Shown: one piece after another, positions 52,575 to 60,444 of the stretch | How the letters are laid out: each line of letters starts with the position of its first letter | How positions within the stretch are numbered: position 1 is the first letter of the stretch | Origin: CBDCMJ01 sp965224325 | Lineage (GTDB): Bacteria; Chloroflexota; Dehalococcoidia; Lucifugimonadales; UBA3495 | Assembly (NCBI GenBank): GCA_965224325.1 | Contig: CBDCYT010000007.1 | Location: 62,001-126,000, forward strand | Direction: 5' to 3' | Length of the DNA: 64,000 nt | The notes under the pieces: model-generated | Database searches by the model: none | The model's input: only the letters and a program-made list of their open reading frames with translations | Told to the model about the DNA's origin: nothing | Program-made: the position numbers and the translations under genes

Positions 52575-53726
52575 ATGAGCACAGTCGCTGTGGAGGTGGT
52601 GTACCGGGGCATTTTCCAAAAATCCCTGGCTCGGAACATCGTCCGCTCAATAGTCTTCGCTGCTAGAAAGGAAGGTAAGATCGGCACTGCTTTTGGCCGC
52701 TATGGCGACTCCCCAGAGCGCAACGGAATTCCCGCCAAGCAATTCGCCATAGTCGCCGACAACGCCGAAGAGTTGGAAGAAAGCCTCGCGGTGTACGAAG
52801 CCTCCGAAGTCGATGTCACCATAAATGTAGACGACACCCTGTGTAAAGGCGTCGAGTCCTGGGCCTGGTATGGGCTCCAACCCATCAACGAACTTACCAA
52901 GCCCGGCGGCGTCCTTATCGTCACTTCGCGGCAGGATGAGAGTTCCCTGCTCCAAGACATTCACCACAAGGACCAGCCCTATAACCTGGCCGTCGTTACC
53001 GGTACGCCGAGCTTTTCCGGTCTATGGGTTTACAAAGACGACCACACCGACGTCCGCATTCTGGGCGCTCTGGCCCGGGTATGCCCCCAGTTGGTCGGCC
53101 TGGAGTCTATGCTGAAGGCCATCCAAGACCAGTGGAGCAGCGAGACCAAGCTGGCCTCGGCTCAAAAAGCCTACGACAGGACAGCCCTGCGGCCGGTAGA
53201 GCCTGGCGAAGGCAACGTTGAGGAGCCGTTTAAGTTTGAATTGCCAGGCTGGAGAGAAATGGAAGAGGCCTTGGTAATCAAGGCCATCGAGCCGGGGCAT
53301 GGCTTCCGCGACGGTGACGCCGGGTATGAGCCGACCAGGAGCGAGGTGTTCAAGAAGTTTAGCACCCGTTCCATGCGCCCGGTCATCAACTTCGAGACTT
53401 GTATCAAGTGTACGCTGTGCTGGCTGCAGTGCCCGGACACCTGCTTCGACGTTACACCCGACGGCCTGTACGACGCCAATATGGAATCGTGCTGCGGCTG
53501 CGGAGTGTGTGAGGCTGTCTGTCCTGTCCCCGAGTGCGTGACCATGGTCAATGAAGCCCACTTCAACGACAATGGAAGCCAATGGGAGGCGTGGCAGAAG
53601 GACAAGGAAGGTTACAATCAGTGGATGACCGGCCTGCTTGAGACACAAAAAGCGGAGGCTCGCACCCACGGATTCCATCACCGGGAACAATACGCCGAGG
53701 AGATCTCCGCTATGGGGGAAGACTAA
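52575..53726 (+). CDS. 2-oxoacid:ferredoxin oxidoreductase, fused gamma-delta subunit
   Basis: A 383-residue protein joining the gamma domain (about residues 1-195, beginning VEVVYRGIFQKSLARNIVRSI and with NGIPAKQFAIVAD) to a delta ferredoxin domain (from about 270) with two 4Fe-4S motifs, CIKCTLCWLQCPDTC and CCGCGVCEAVCPVPEC. It carries electrons from the ThDP site to ferredoxin. GGGAGG lies before the ATG. Its stop overlaps the start of the alpha subunit gene (TAATG), so expression is coupled. A fused gamma-delta chain is known in some three-subunit enzymes of this family. Confidence 0.9.
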   Translation: MSTVAVEVVYRGIFQKSLARNIVRSIVFAARKEGKIGTAFGRYGDSPERNGIPAKQFAIVADNAEELEESLAVYEASEVDVTINVDDTLCKGVESWAWYGLQPINELTKPGGVLIVTSRQDESSLLQDIHHKDQPYNLAVVTGTPSFSGLWVYKDDHTDVRILGALARVCPQLVGLESMLKAIQDQWSSETKLASAQKAYDRTALRPVEPGEGNVEEPFKFELPGWREMEEALVIKAIEPGHGFRDGDAGYEPTRSEVFKKFSTRSMRPVINFETCIKCTLCWLQCPDTCFDVTPDGLYDANMESCCGCGVCEAVCPVPECVTMVNEAHFNDNGSQWEAWQKDKEGYNQWMTGLLETQKAEARTHGFHHREQYAEEISAMGED

Positions 53727-54949
53727 TGACAACTTTGGCCACCCAAATGTTTCAGACACAACAAGAGGAGCTGATCAGCGGCAGCGAAGCCATCGCCATC
53801 GCCTGCGCCATGGCCGACGTCGACGTGATTACCGCCTACCCCATCAGGCCTTACGACACAGTCATGCAGTACGTCTCCAAGCTGAAAGCGGATGGAGCCT
53901 TCGACTGCGACTTCATAGTGGCCGAGAGCGAACACTCCCAGTTCGAGATCGTCAAACACGCGTCCGCGGTTGGAGCCAGGACCTTCTGCGGCTCCAGCGG
54001 AGTGGGTTGGTTCTATGCTTTTGAGGCCATCACCGTCACTGCGGGGCTGCGAATGCCCGTGGTGGCCATGGTGGGCAACCGGGCCTTGGACGATCCTGGG
54101 GCCTTCGGCGTGGAACACAACGACGCTCTGGCAGTACGAGACCTAGGCTGGATGCTCTACTGGGTGGCCACAGCCCAAGAAGCGATGGACACTGCGCTGC
54201 TCGCCTGGAGGGTGGCTGAGGACCCGCGCGTTCTCCTGCCCTGCGCCCTGAGCTGCGATGGTTCCTTCCTGACCCACTCTCAGGCCATCGTGCAGGTGCC
54301 CGACATTCAGCAGGTGCAGCGGTTCCTTCCCCCATACGACCGGGGCCGGTTGAGGCTGCACCCGGACAACCCCATTACGATTGCACCCCAGGTGAATGAA
54401 GATTGGCTCATGGAGATCCGGCGGCAGTCCGACGAGGCTATGCGGCGGTCTGTTGGGGTGATTCAGGAGGCCTACCAAGAATTTAAGGATGAGTTCGGCC
54501 GAGGCGACCCCAGCCCCTTTATCGAAGAGTACATGACCGAAGACGCGGATATAATTCTGGTTGGCATGGGCACTCTAGCCTTGCCGGTCAGGGTGGCGTT
54601 GCGGCGGTTAAGGGAGCAGGGACAAAAGGTTGGTTTCCTGCGGGTCAAGTTCTTCCGCCCCTTTGCCACCGATGAAATACGCCAAGCGCTGGCCAACTGC
54701 AAGGCCGTGTGCGTCATCGACCGGGACTACTCTTACGGGTCGCCTTCTTTTGGCGGCGTCCTGTTTGCCGAGTTGCGCTCGGCGCTGTATAACTACGAGA
54801 AACGGCCTCCAATGATAAACTTTATCGCCGGGCTCGGCGGGCGCGAAATCCACGTGAAAGAAGTAAACGAGATGGTGGAGGCTACCTGGAAAGTGGCCGA
54901 GACCGGCATTGTCGAACAGGAAACTACCTGGATCGGAGTGAGAGAGTAG
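53726..54949 (+). CDS. 2-oxoacid:ferredoxin oxidoreductase, alpha subunit
   Basis: A 407-residue alpha chain. It opens LISGSEAIAIACAMADVDVITAYPIRPYDTVMQYV. In pyruvate enzymes the corresponding motif is YPITP and its threonine touches the substrate; here arginine replaces it. VAESEHSQFEIVKHASAVGA (near residue 71) and GSSGVGWFYAFEAITVTAGL are typical of the family. The C-terminal half has VGMGTLALPVRVALRRLREQG and VKFFRPF near 310. The arginine change suggests a more acidic substrate such as oxalate. The gene is flanked by the gamma-delta and beta genes in one operon. Confidence 0.9.
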   Translation: MTTLATQMFQTQQEELISGSEAIAIACAMADVDVITAYPIRPYDTVMQYVSKLKADGAFDCDFIVAESEHSQFEIVKHASAVGARTFCGSSGVGWFYAFEAITVTAGLRMPVVAMVGNRALDDPGAFGVEHNDALAVRDLGWMLYWVATAQEAMDTALLAWRVAEDPRVLLPCALSCDGSFLTHSQAIVQVPDIQQVQRFLPPYDRGRLRLHPDNPITIAPQVNEDWLMEIRRQSDEAMRRSVGVIQEAYQEFKDEFGRGDPSPFIEEYMTEDADIILVGMGTLALPVRVALRRLREQGQKVGFLRVKFFRPFATDEIRQALANCKAVCVIDRDYSYGSPSFGGVLFAELRSALYNYEKRPPMINFIAGLGGREIHVKEVNEMVEATWKVAETGIVEQETTWIGVRE

Positions 54950-54954
54950 ACGCC

Positions 54955-55944
54955 ATGACGACATTACAAGAACTTCCCCAGATCAAGGGAGTCAAGAATA
55001 TTCCCCTGGAAGAGCAGTTTACCTCGGGACACCGTACCTGCCAGGGCTGCGAATCCGCCTTGGTCATGCGGTTGATGATTAAGGCCGCGGGACCACGGAC
55101 TGTCGTGCTTGGCAGCACCGGCTGCATGTACGTGGCCAACACCACCTACTACAGCACCCCCTGGGTGGTGCCGTGGATGCACACCCAGCTAGGCTCTTCG
55201 GGTTCGGCTGCCACCGGCACCGCCGCCGGGCTGTCGTCCTTGATGAGGAAGGGCAAGTTGCATAATGAGCCCATTAACGTCATCGCCTTTTGCGGTGACG
55301 GTGGAGGGGCGGACATGGGCCTCTCCGCCATCTCGGCTGCTCTGCAGCACGACGAATACAATCTGCTGATCTTGATGTACGACAACGAGTCCTACGCCAA
55401 TACCGATATCCAGGTGTCCGGGAGCTCCCCCTATGGCGCTAACTCCACGTTCAGCCCTCCGGGCAAAGTGCATCGCATCATGAATACCCGGTGGAAGAAA
55501 AACACGGCGCCGATGCTGGCCACGGGGCACCCCAACTGCCGCTACGTCGCCACGGCTTGCGCCTCCTACGGGTTGGACTTCACCAACAAAATCCGAAGGG
55601 CGCTCACCATCGGCGGTCCCACCTTCATTCACAGCATCGATCCTTGCCCCAAAGGTTGGGACTACGACCCTAAATATTCTCATGAGTTGGGCATGCTGGC
55701 GATTGAGACGGGCCTATGGGTCCAGTACGAGATAATCGACGGCGAGCTGATACTGAATGGACCGTCCCGCTCGATCGCCAGAGGTATCCGTCAAAGGAAG
55801 CCCATTGGAGACTATTTGACCCGCCAGGGGCGATTTGCCCACCTGACCGCGGAAGACATAAAGTACTTCCAGGATAAAGTGGACGAGACCTGGGAGAAAT
55901 GGTACATGCCCGGGGTCATACCCTTCACCATGGGAGACGAGTAA
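54955..55944 (+). CDS. 2-oxoacid:ferredoxin oxidoreductase, beta subunit
   Basis: A 329-residue ThDP-binding beta chain. GHRTCQGCESALVMRL near residue 23 holds two of the cluster cysteines, GSTGCMYVANTTYY near 52 a further one and ATACASYGLDF near 200 the last, so the internal 4Fe-4S cluster is complete. The ThDP motif is FCGDGGGADMGLSAI near 110 with YDNESYANTDIQ near 141. It is five bases after the alpha gene. A strong inverted repeat follows the stop codon, probably ending the transcript. Confidence 0.91.
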   Translation: MTTLQELPQIKGVKNIPLEEQFTSGHRTCQGCESALVMRLMIKAAGPRTVVLGSTGCMYVANTTYYSTPWVVPWMHTQLGSSGSAATGTAAGLSSLMRKGKLHNEPINVIAFCGDGGGADMGLSAISAALQHDEYNLLILMYDNESYANTDIQVSGSSPYGANSTFSPPGKVHRIMNTRWKKNTAPMLATGHPNCRYVATACASYGLDFTNKIRRALTIGGPTFIHSIDPCPKGWDYDPKYSHELGMLAIETGLWVQYEIIDGELILNGPSRSIARGIRQRKPIGDYLTRQGRFAHLTAEDIKYFQDKVDETWEKWYMPGVIPFTMGDE

Positions 55945-55983
55945 GACCGCCGCAGTCGCCGCGGCAAGGGTTCCGGCCACAGT

Positions 55984-56030
55984 GGACAAATTGAAGGGGC
56001 GGGCACTATGCCCGCCCCTTCAATTTGTCC
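55984..56030. terminator. Long perfect inverted repeat after the oxidoreductase operon
   Basis: Arms of 22 bases (55984-56005 and 56009-56030) are perfect complements and leave a three-base loop CTA. The stem holds the GC-rich GAAGGGGCGGGCA core. There is no T run on the plus strand after it, but the stem is strong enough to stop transcription or protect the 3' end of the por transcript. Confidence 0.7.
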
Positions 56031-56035
56031 GGATG

Positions 56036-56150
56036 CCATCTTCAGTCCGTTCGTGCTCAGTCCGTTCGTGCTCAGTCCATTCGTGGTGAGGCCCTCGAAC
56101 CACGAACCGCCAAGCCTGTCCTGAGCCTGCCGAAGGGCCTGCCCAAGGCC
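56036..56150. repeat. Short REP-like repeats
   Basis: CAGTCCGTTCGTGCT occurs twice in tandem and is followed by CAGTCCATTCGTGGTGAGG and TCGAACCACGAA, which pair as a hairpin. Next to it CCTGAGCCTGCCGAAGG is a second hairpin-type unit. Similar TTCGTGGTGA...TCGAATCACGA is found at about 60903. These are small extragenic palindromes distinct from families A-D. Confidence 0.65.
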
Positions 56151-56328
56151 TCGGGTCCAACGGGAAAACCAACAACTGAATGCCCCCGCTTCGCCCCCGC
56201 CCCCTTCATTTTGAGACTGGAATATACTGCGAGTCGGCGGCCGATATTGTCCGGGACCCGAAGCAGCTTTCGACTCGGGACACTCAGATACGGTTCACGA
56301 CTATACCACCCGTTCATAAGGAGAGGCG

Positions 56329-56838
56329 ATGCCGGAGAGAGGGCCGGACGACGAAACGCGGCTAGACGAAGACGATGGAGCCAACTAGCCCCCAGGTGGG
56401 CTAAGATCGTTGGCGGAAGGAGTGCTGGGCCGTGGACGGCAGGCAGCCCGCCGAGGTATCCAGATACCCGGGGAGATAGCTGAGGAGTCCGCAAAGCAGG
56501 CCAACGAGGCGCTCACCCGGTCGGCCGAGCAAGTCGGATTGTCGGACCAGCTTGACTCGACGCGCCGAGGGGTACGGCGCACCCGTGAGGTCCTCACCGG
56601 GGATGACATCAGGCAGTTAGACGAGTTTACCGATGCTGTAACGCGGGTGGCCGTCGGGCAGCACCGCGACCAGGCTGAGTTGACCCTGCGTGTGGTCCAA
56701 CTGGAACGGACCGTCGACGAACTGAGCCGGGAGAGGGCGGAGATGGCGGAGCGGCTCGCGAAACTGGAGAGGATCGCCGGTGGTAGACCGGAGGGCGACG
56801 CCCACGACGGCAAAGAGGGATGTGATGGCATATACTGA
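56329..56838 (+). CDS. Unknown coiled-coil protein with an in-frame TAG at codon 20
   Basis: From ATG 56329, preceded by AAGGAG at 56318-56323, the frame codes MPERGPDDETRLDEDDGAN, then TAG at 56386-56388, and stays open for another 149 codons to TGA at 56836-56838. After the TAG the protein is helical and charged, with heptad-like pattern in LTLRVVQLERTVDELSRERA and AERLAKLERIAGG, so it probably forms a coiled coil. No family is recognised. A restart at TTG 56410 is possible but has no ribosome binding site. The TAG could be a nonsense mutation, read through, or decoded (glutamine would fit the local sequence). Its end overlaps the next gene by 14 bases. Confidence 0.6.
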
Positions 56839-57784
56839 GCTCATCGCCATGGTCAACGCATATCCGGCCTAGGGCCGGGATGCGCTGCTGGTGCTCGCCG
56901 AAGCCTACCGCCGGCGCAACGAGCGGGAGATCCTGGAACTAGCCTCCATCGCCGGCGAGGTAACCCTTGATGATGTCACCACCCTGGGACTGGAACCGGA
57001 CGCGAACCCGCAGCTACTTGAGGCATTCCGTTTGCAGTACCCCAACGTAGACCCGTCATCCTTGCTCGGGAGAAGCGCAAAAGAGCTTGGGGGATTCGCC
57101 AACGGCGTCAAGGGCAAGTACTTCGAGGTGTTGGTTCGGGACGAGTTGAACGCGGGCGAAACCGTAGGCGAGTTGAAATGGGAGGCCGGCCAGGTGGCGC
57201 GCCTCGCCGAATCTCCAACCCAGCCGGGATGGGACCTGGAAATCATAGACCGGCACGGTGAGACCGTTGAGCAAATCCAGCTTAAGGCCACCGAGTCCAT
57301 GTCCTATGTGCGGGAAGCGTTGGAAAAGTACCCGGATATCCGGGTTGCCGTCCCTCAAGACTTCGACAGTTCGTCGCCAGAGATAATCGGCACCGGCATT
57401 TCCCACTCTCAGTTGAAGCACGTTACCGAACGACAGCTAGAGGAACTTTCCGAGGGCGCAGCTGCCAATGTCCTTCACACAACCGCCGAGTTCGCCGTAG
57501 ACGTCATCCCCGTCGGGTCTATGCTCGTAATCGGAGTATTCGAGGGGAGGCGATACCTGATGGGCCAAGCCACTCTCCGAGAGTCGATGCGCCGAGGAGC
57601 CGGACAGTTACCCCGGGCGACCGCCTATAGTGGTGTCGGTACAGTATTGGCCACGGCCGGTTTGGGACCTGCGGCAATTCCGGTAGTGATGGGCCTCAGG
57701 GCAGCCGAGTCGCGAATTTCACGCCAGATTAGCCTATCCGACAACCTGGCATCCCGGACCGCCGAGTTGGAACGGCTTACCTGA
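56825..57784 (+). CDS. Unknown protein with possible nuclease-like core and in-frame TAG at codon 16
   Basis: From ATG 56825 (GAGGG five bases before) the frame codes MAYTELIAMVNAYPA, TAG at 56870-56872, then GRDALLVLAEAYRRRNERE and stays open to TGA at 57782-57784, 319 codons in all. A middle part has GKYFEVLVRDELN, then PGWDLEIIDRHGETVEQIQLKATES. The order E...D...Q-x-K is like a PD-(D/E)XK nuclease fold with Gln in the third site; this is tentative. Two hydrophobic segments follow (VDVIPVGSMLVIGVF and YSGVGTVLATAGLGPAAIPVV), so the C terminus may touch a membrane. A restart at GTG 56891 is possible but lacks a ribosome binding site. It overlaps the preceding coiled-coil gene. Confidence 0.6.
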
Positions 57785-58123
57785 GCCCAACCCCCGGAAG
57801 CCGGTGTAGGGTCTGGTTACGCGGGTCCACGTCGATACCCACGGATTCCAGGGCGGTGACGCCCAGCAGGGGCTCGGCGGTCTCCTCTCCGAACACGATG
57901 GTCCCCCAAGTGGTCTCTCCCATGAATTCTATCTGCCCCCCGTGACCTCCAACGTGGTTTCGCTGCCGTCGGGCATTCCGTACCGACGTTGGCCCCTCGG
58001 CGTGAGGCCAATGGACTCTAGGTGTTGCCTGGGCACAAGACAACCGGTTGCTCCGGTGTCTACCAGGAAAAGCCCCTCCCAGACCCGCTCCGGCTCGGCC
58101 AAAATTCGTATGGCCACGGTCAC
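57777..58123 (-). pseudogene. Retropepsin-like aspartic protease, frameshifted (copy 1)
   Basis: The frame from GTG 58123 codes IRILAEPERVWEGLFLVDTGATGCLVPRQ, containing the DTGA catalytic motif, and runs to EVTGG before a shift. The continuation QIEFMGETTWGTIVF and LLGVTALESVGIDVDP lies in another frame and includes the expected second conserved motif. The break is at a run of six C (about 57936); the second copy of this segment has seven C at the same place, which restores the frame there. So this copy lost one base. A single-chain retropepsin would dimerise to form one active site. Confidence 0.75.
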
Positions 58124-58221
58124 GTGTATCGCCCCCGTTGCGCACCCTCTTCCCGCCGCGCCTTTGAATTCCGATTCTAGCAGGGCGGGTTTGAGGGTCT
58201 TCGGCCTCCCCCCCCTCATCC

Positions 58222-58437
58222 TCGGGGTGTTTTGATTGTCTGCCGCCCGTCGTACCCGCCGCTCACCCGTCTTTCCCGCGAAGCTTGTCCCCGGCCCTGA
58301 TCGGGGAGCGGGAATCCATCCTACCGCTCCCCTGTCTTTCCCGCGAAAGCGGGAATCCATACGTTCTTGATGTGGGACTGCCATTGGACAAGCCCAAAGT
58401 GCATGGGAAAATAGGAGTTGTCCCGAAAACTAAAAGG
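58222..58437 (+). repeat. Family A repeat element, copy A12
   Basis: Left end CGGGGTGTTTTGATTG, right end CCCGAAAACTAAAAGGCCC; one extended and one simple hairpin. An 11 bp direct repeat with one mismatch (CCCCCTCATCC at 58211-58221, CCCCCTCGTCC at 58438-58448) brackets it. The same insertion is present in the right copy of the long direct repeat, so it predates the duplication. Confidence 0.82.
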
Positions 58438-58560
58438 CCCCCTCGTCCAAACCCCCGACACCTCGCCCTTGCCCCCTCCTATGACCACTCCCTACGCTGC
58501 TAATAGGCAGCTATTAGCACCCTGCCGAATCTACCACCGCCACTGAGGCTATGGCTCACA

Positions 58561-58657
58561 ATGGCTCACAACGGCCCTGAAATAAAAAACTCCGGCCTCT
58601 CCCCACGCCGGCAATCGGCTCTCCCCATTCTCGGCGCCGCCCCCTCTCTTGGTTGGA
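58561..58657 (+). pseudogene. Truncated start of an HTH gene
   Basis: ATGGCTCACAACGGCCCTGAAATA begins a frame identical in arrangement to the gene at 60445 (HNGPEIKNSGLSPRRQSALPI), but homology stops after about 32 codons where the toxin-antitoxin region begins. It is a leftover of the segment duplication. Confidence 0.7.
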
Positions 58658-58832
58658 TAGGCGCCTCAAATATAGCGATGGCATGACATGCTCTCCTTAC
58701 TCGTTTCCGGCGGCCAGAGCTTGGTCACGCAGAGGAGCTTCAACTCATCGGTCTGGCATCCCTGTAAAATTGCTCATTTGTCATCGTACCGCTGTCAAAG
58801 GAGAAAGCGGAGACCAACGCATTGGCCCGCCT

Positions 58833-59168
58833 CTATCTATTCACCAGGACGTCGATCGTGGTGCCGAGCGCACTGGCAATTCGAGCCAAGGCCGAAGTCG
58901 AGCCTGGCTTACGTCCACGCTCAATCTCGGAGAGGTAGCCGACGGCGATTCCCGTTCTCTCTGACAGCTCCCGCAAAGTGATGCCTCGGTGATTCCGAAA
59001 CGCCAGGATGGGGCCCTTCCCCCGCATAATGTCGAGAGCTGCCTCATGGGGAACGCGAACGCCGTCGTCCGCGTGTATGGCGGCCAGCAGGTCCTCAAGT
59101 TGGCTATTGCGCTCGATTAGGTGGTCGTACTCCTTCCGGGTCAGGGTGACGGTCTCTTCGCTAGTCAT
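58833..59168 (-). CDS. XRE family HTH antitoxin
   Basis: A 111-residue protein. The N-terminal half (VTLTRKEYDHLIERNSQLEDLL) is helical; the C-terminal half is an XRE helix-turn-helix, HRGITLRELSERTGIAVGYLSEIERGRKPGSTSALARIASALG. Its start overlaps the end of the RelE-type gene by eight bases. The order toxin then antitoxin is that of higBA. It probably represses its own promoter and neutralises the toxin. The pair lies between the two copies of the long direct repeat. Confidence 0.85.
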   Translation of the reverse strand: MTSEETVTLTRKEYDHLIERNSQLEDLLAAIHADDGVRVPHEAALDIMRGKGPILAFRNHRGITLRELSERTGIAVGYLSEIERGRKPGSTSALARIASALGTTIDVLVNR

Positions 59169-59430
59169 AGACTTCCCTCCTGTGCCGAACTCTCAGCACT
59201 ATCAGGGTCGGCGACTCTTCATGCTCAGTAGTAAAAATGACACGGTGGTTGCCGACTCTCAACCGCCTGTAGTCGCTCCCAGTCAGTGCGCTCACCTGCC
59301 TGGCAAGCGATGCCGAGTCTCCGGCATACTGCTCAATCTTGGCGATGATTCGTTCCCTTTCCCGTGCGGCGAGGCGGCGCATGTCTCTGATCGCCTTGGT
59401 CCCCCATTCGATCTGCATCCTCTGATACAC
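59161..59430 (-). CDS. RelE/HigB-type toxin
   Basis: An 89-residue protein of the RelE/ParE superfamily: IEWGTKAIRDMRRLAARERERI at the start, then LTGSDYRRLRVGNHRVIFTTE, where the LRVGxxRVIF strand is characteristic, and VLRVRHRREVYD at the end with the basic tail of ribosome-dependent RNases. The first codon is GTG 59430; an ATG at 59418 would remove four residues. It is the first gene of the toxin-antitoxin pair. Confidence 0.87.
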   Translation of the reverse strand: MYQRMQIEWGTKAIRDMRRLAARERERIIAKIEQYAGDSASLARQVSALTGSDYRRLRVGNHRVIFTTEHEESPTLIVLRVRHRREVYD

Positions 59431-59709
59431 GCCTCATATGTTCTCACTCAGAGAACATGCCGTCAAGGGTGCAGACAGGCGCCGACCACAGGGCCTCGTT
59501 AGTCAGGAGAAGGCGCAGGCAGGTTCCAAAACGCTGGGGTTGCGCCAGGCTGGCCTCAGGGGCCTCGCCTTATCCAAAGCCAACGCTCCCATTGGGCAAA
59601 CCCACGAGGGTGCTCGTCCTCCCTTCCTCCGACTCGGGCCTAGCTCCTGACTCTACCGGCGGAGACGTCCTGGCGTGTACAGGCGTGGGTGCTGGTCGGA
59701 ACGGGCTCG

Positions 59710-60008
59710 CGGGTCCACCTCGATGCCGGCAGATTCCAGGGCGGTGACGCCCAGCAGGGGCTCGGCGGTCTCCTCTCAGAACACGATGGCCCCCCAAGTG
59801 GTCTCTCCCATGAATTCTATTTGCCCCCCCGTGACCTCCAACGTGGTTTCGCTGCCGTCGGCCAGTCCGTACCGACGTTGGCCCCTCGGCGTGAGGCCAA
59901 TGGACTCTAGGTGTTGCTGGGCGCCAGACAACCGGTTGCTCCGGTGTCTACCAGGAAAGCCCCTCCCAGACCCGCTCCGGCTCCGCCAGATTTCGTATGG
60001 CCACGGTC
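59710..60008 (-). pseudogene. Retropepsin-like aspartic protease, decayed (copy 2)
   Basis: It corresponds to copy 1 but has several lesions: a C to A change gives TGA in place of GGA in the GEET region at about 59776, and single-base losses occur near 59927 and 59966. The seven-C run that keeps the frame near 59826 is intact here. So the two copies are broken in different places and neither encodes a full protease. Confidence 0.75.
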
Positions 60009-60107
60009 ACGTGTATCGCCCCCGTTGCGCACCCTCTTCCCGCCGCGCCTTTGAATTCCGATTATAGCAGGGTGGATTTAAGGGTCCGGTGTCTTCCCCC
60101 CTCGTCC

Positions 60108-60322
60108 TCAGGGTGTTTTAATTGTGCGCCGCCCGTCAAACCCGCCGCTCACCCGTCTTTCCCGCGAAGCTTGTCCCCGACCCCGATCGGGGAGCGGGAA
60201 TCCAGACTCAATAACCCGTCATTCCCGCGAAAGCGGGAATCCAGACGTTCTTGATGTTGGACTGCCATTGGACAAACCCAAAGTGCATGGGAAAATAGGA
60301 GTTGTCCAGAAAACTAAAAGGC
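60108..60322 (+). repeat. Family A repeat element, copy A13
   Basis: CAGGGTGTTTTAATTG to GAAAACTAAAAGGCCC. Inside are one extended hairpin, then CAGACTCAATAACCCGTCATT, a phrase typical of family B, and a simple hairpin. So this copy has taken up a family B module since the segment duplication. Flanking CCCCCTCGTCCT and CCCCCCGTCCT match imperfectly. Confidence 0.82.
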
Positions 60323-60444
60323 CCCCCGTCCTAAACTCCCGACACCTCGCCCTTGCCCCCTCCTATGACCACTCCCTACGCTGCTAATAGGCAGCTATTA
60401 GCACCCTGCCGAATCTACCACCGCCACTGAGGCTATGGCTCACA

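Larger units (their letters stand above)
57797..58657. repeat. Long direct repeat, left copy (protease, family A element, HTH gene start)
   Basis: This segment is repeated at about 59710-60512. Shared features in order: retropepsin-like coding sequence on the minus strand, a family A element (A12 here, A13 there), CTGCTAATAGGCAGCTATTAGCAC, then ATGGCTCACAA and the first 30 codons of an HTH gene. The copies differ by scattered substitutions and by hairpin content inside the family A element. In the left copy homology ends in the HTH gene at about 58657. Confidence 0.85.

Noticed and set aside
56329..57784. Genome-wide reassignment of TAG
   Set aside because: Several clear genes in the window end at TAG exactly at family length (agmatinase, lutC, hisZ), so TAG is a normal stop for this genome; any recoding would be local.
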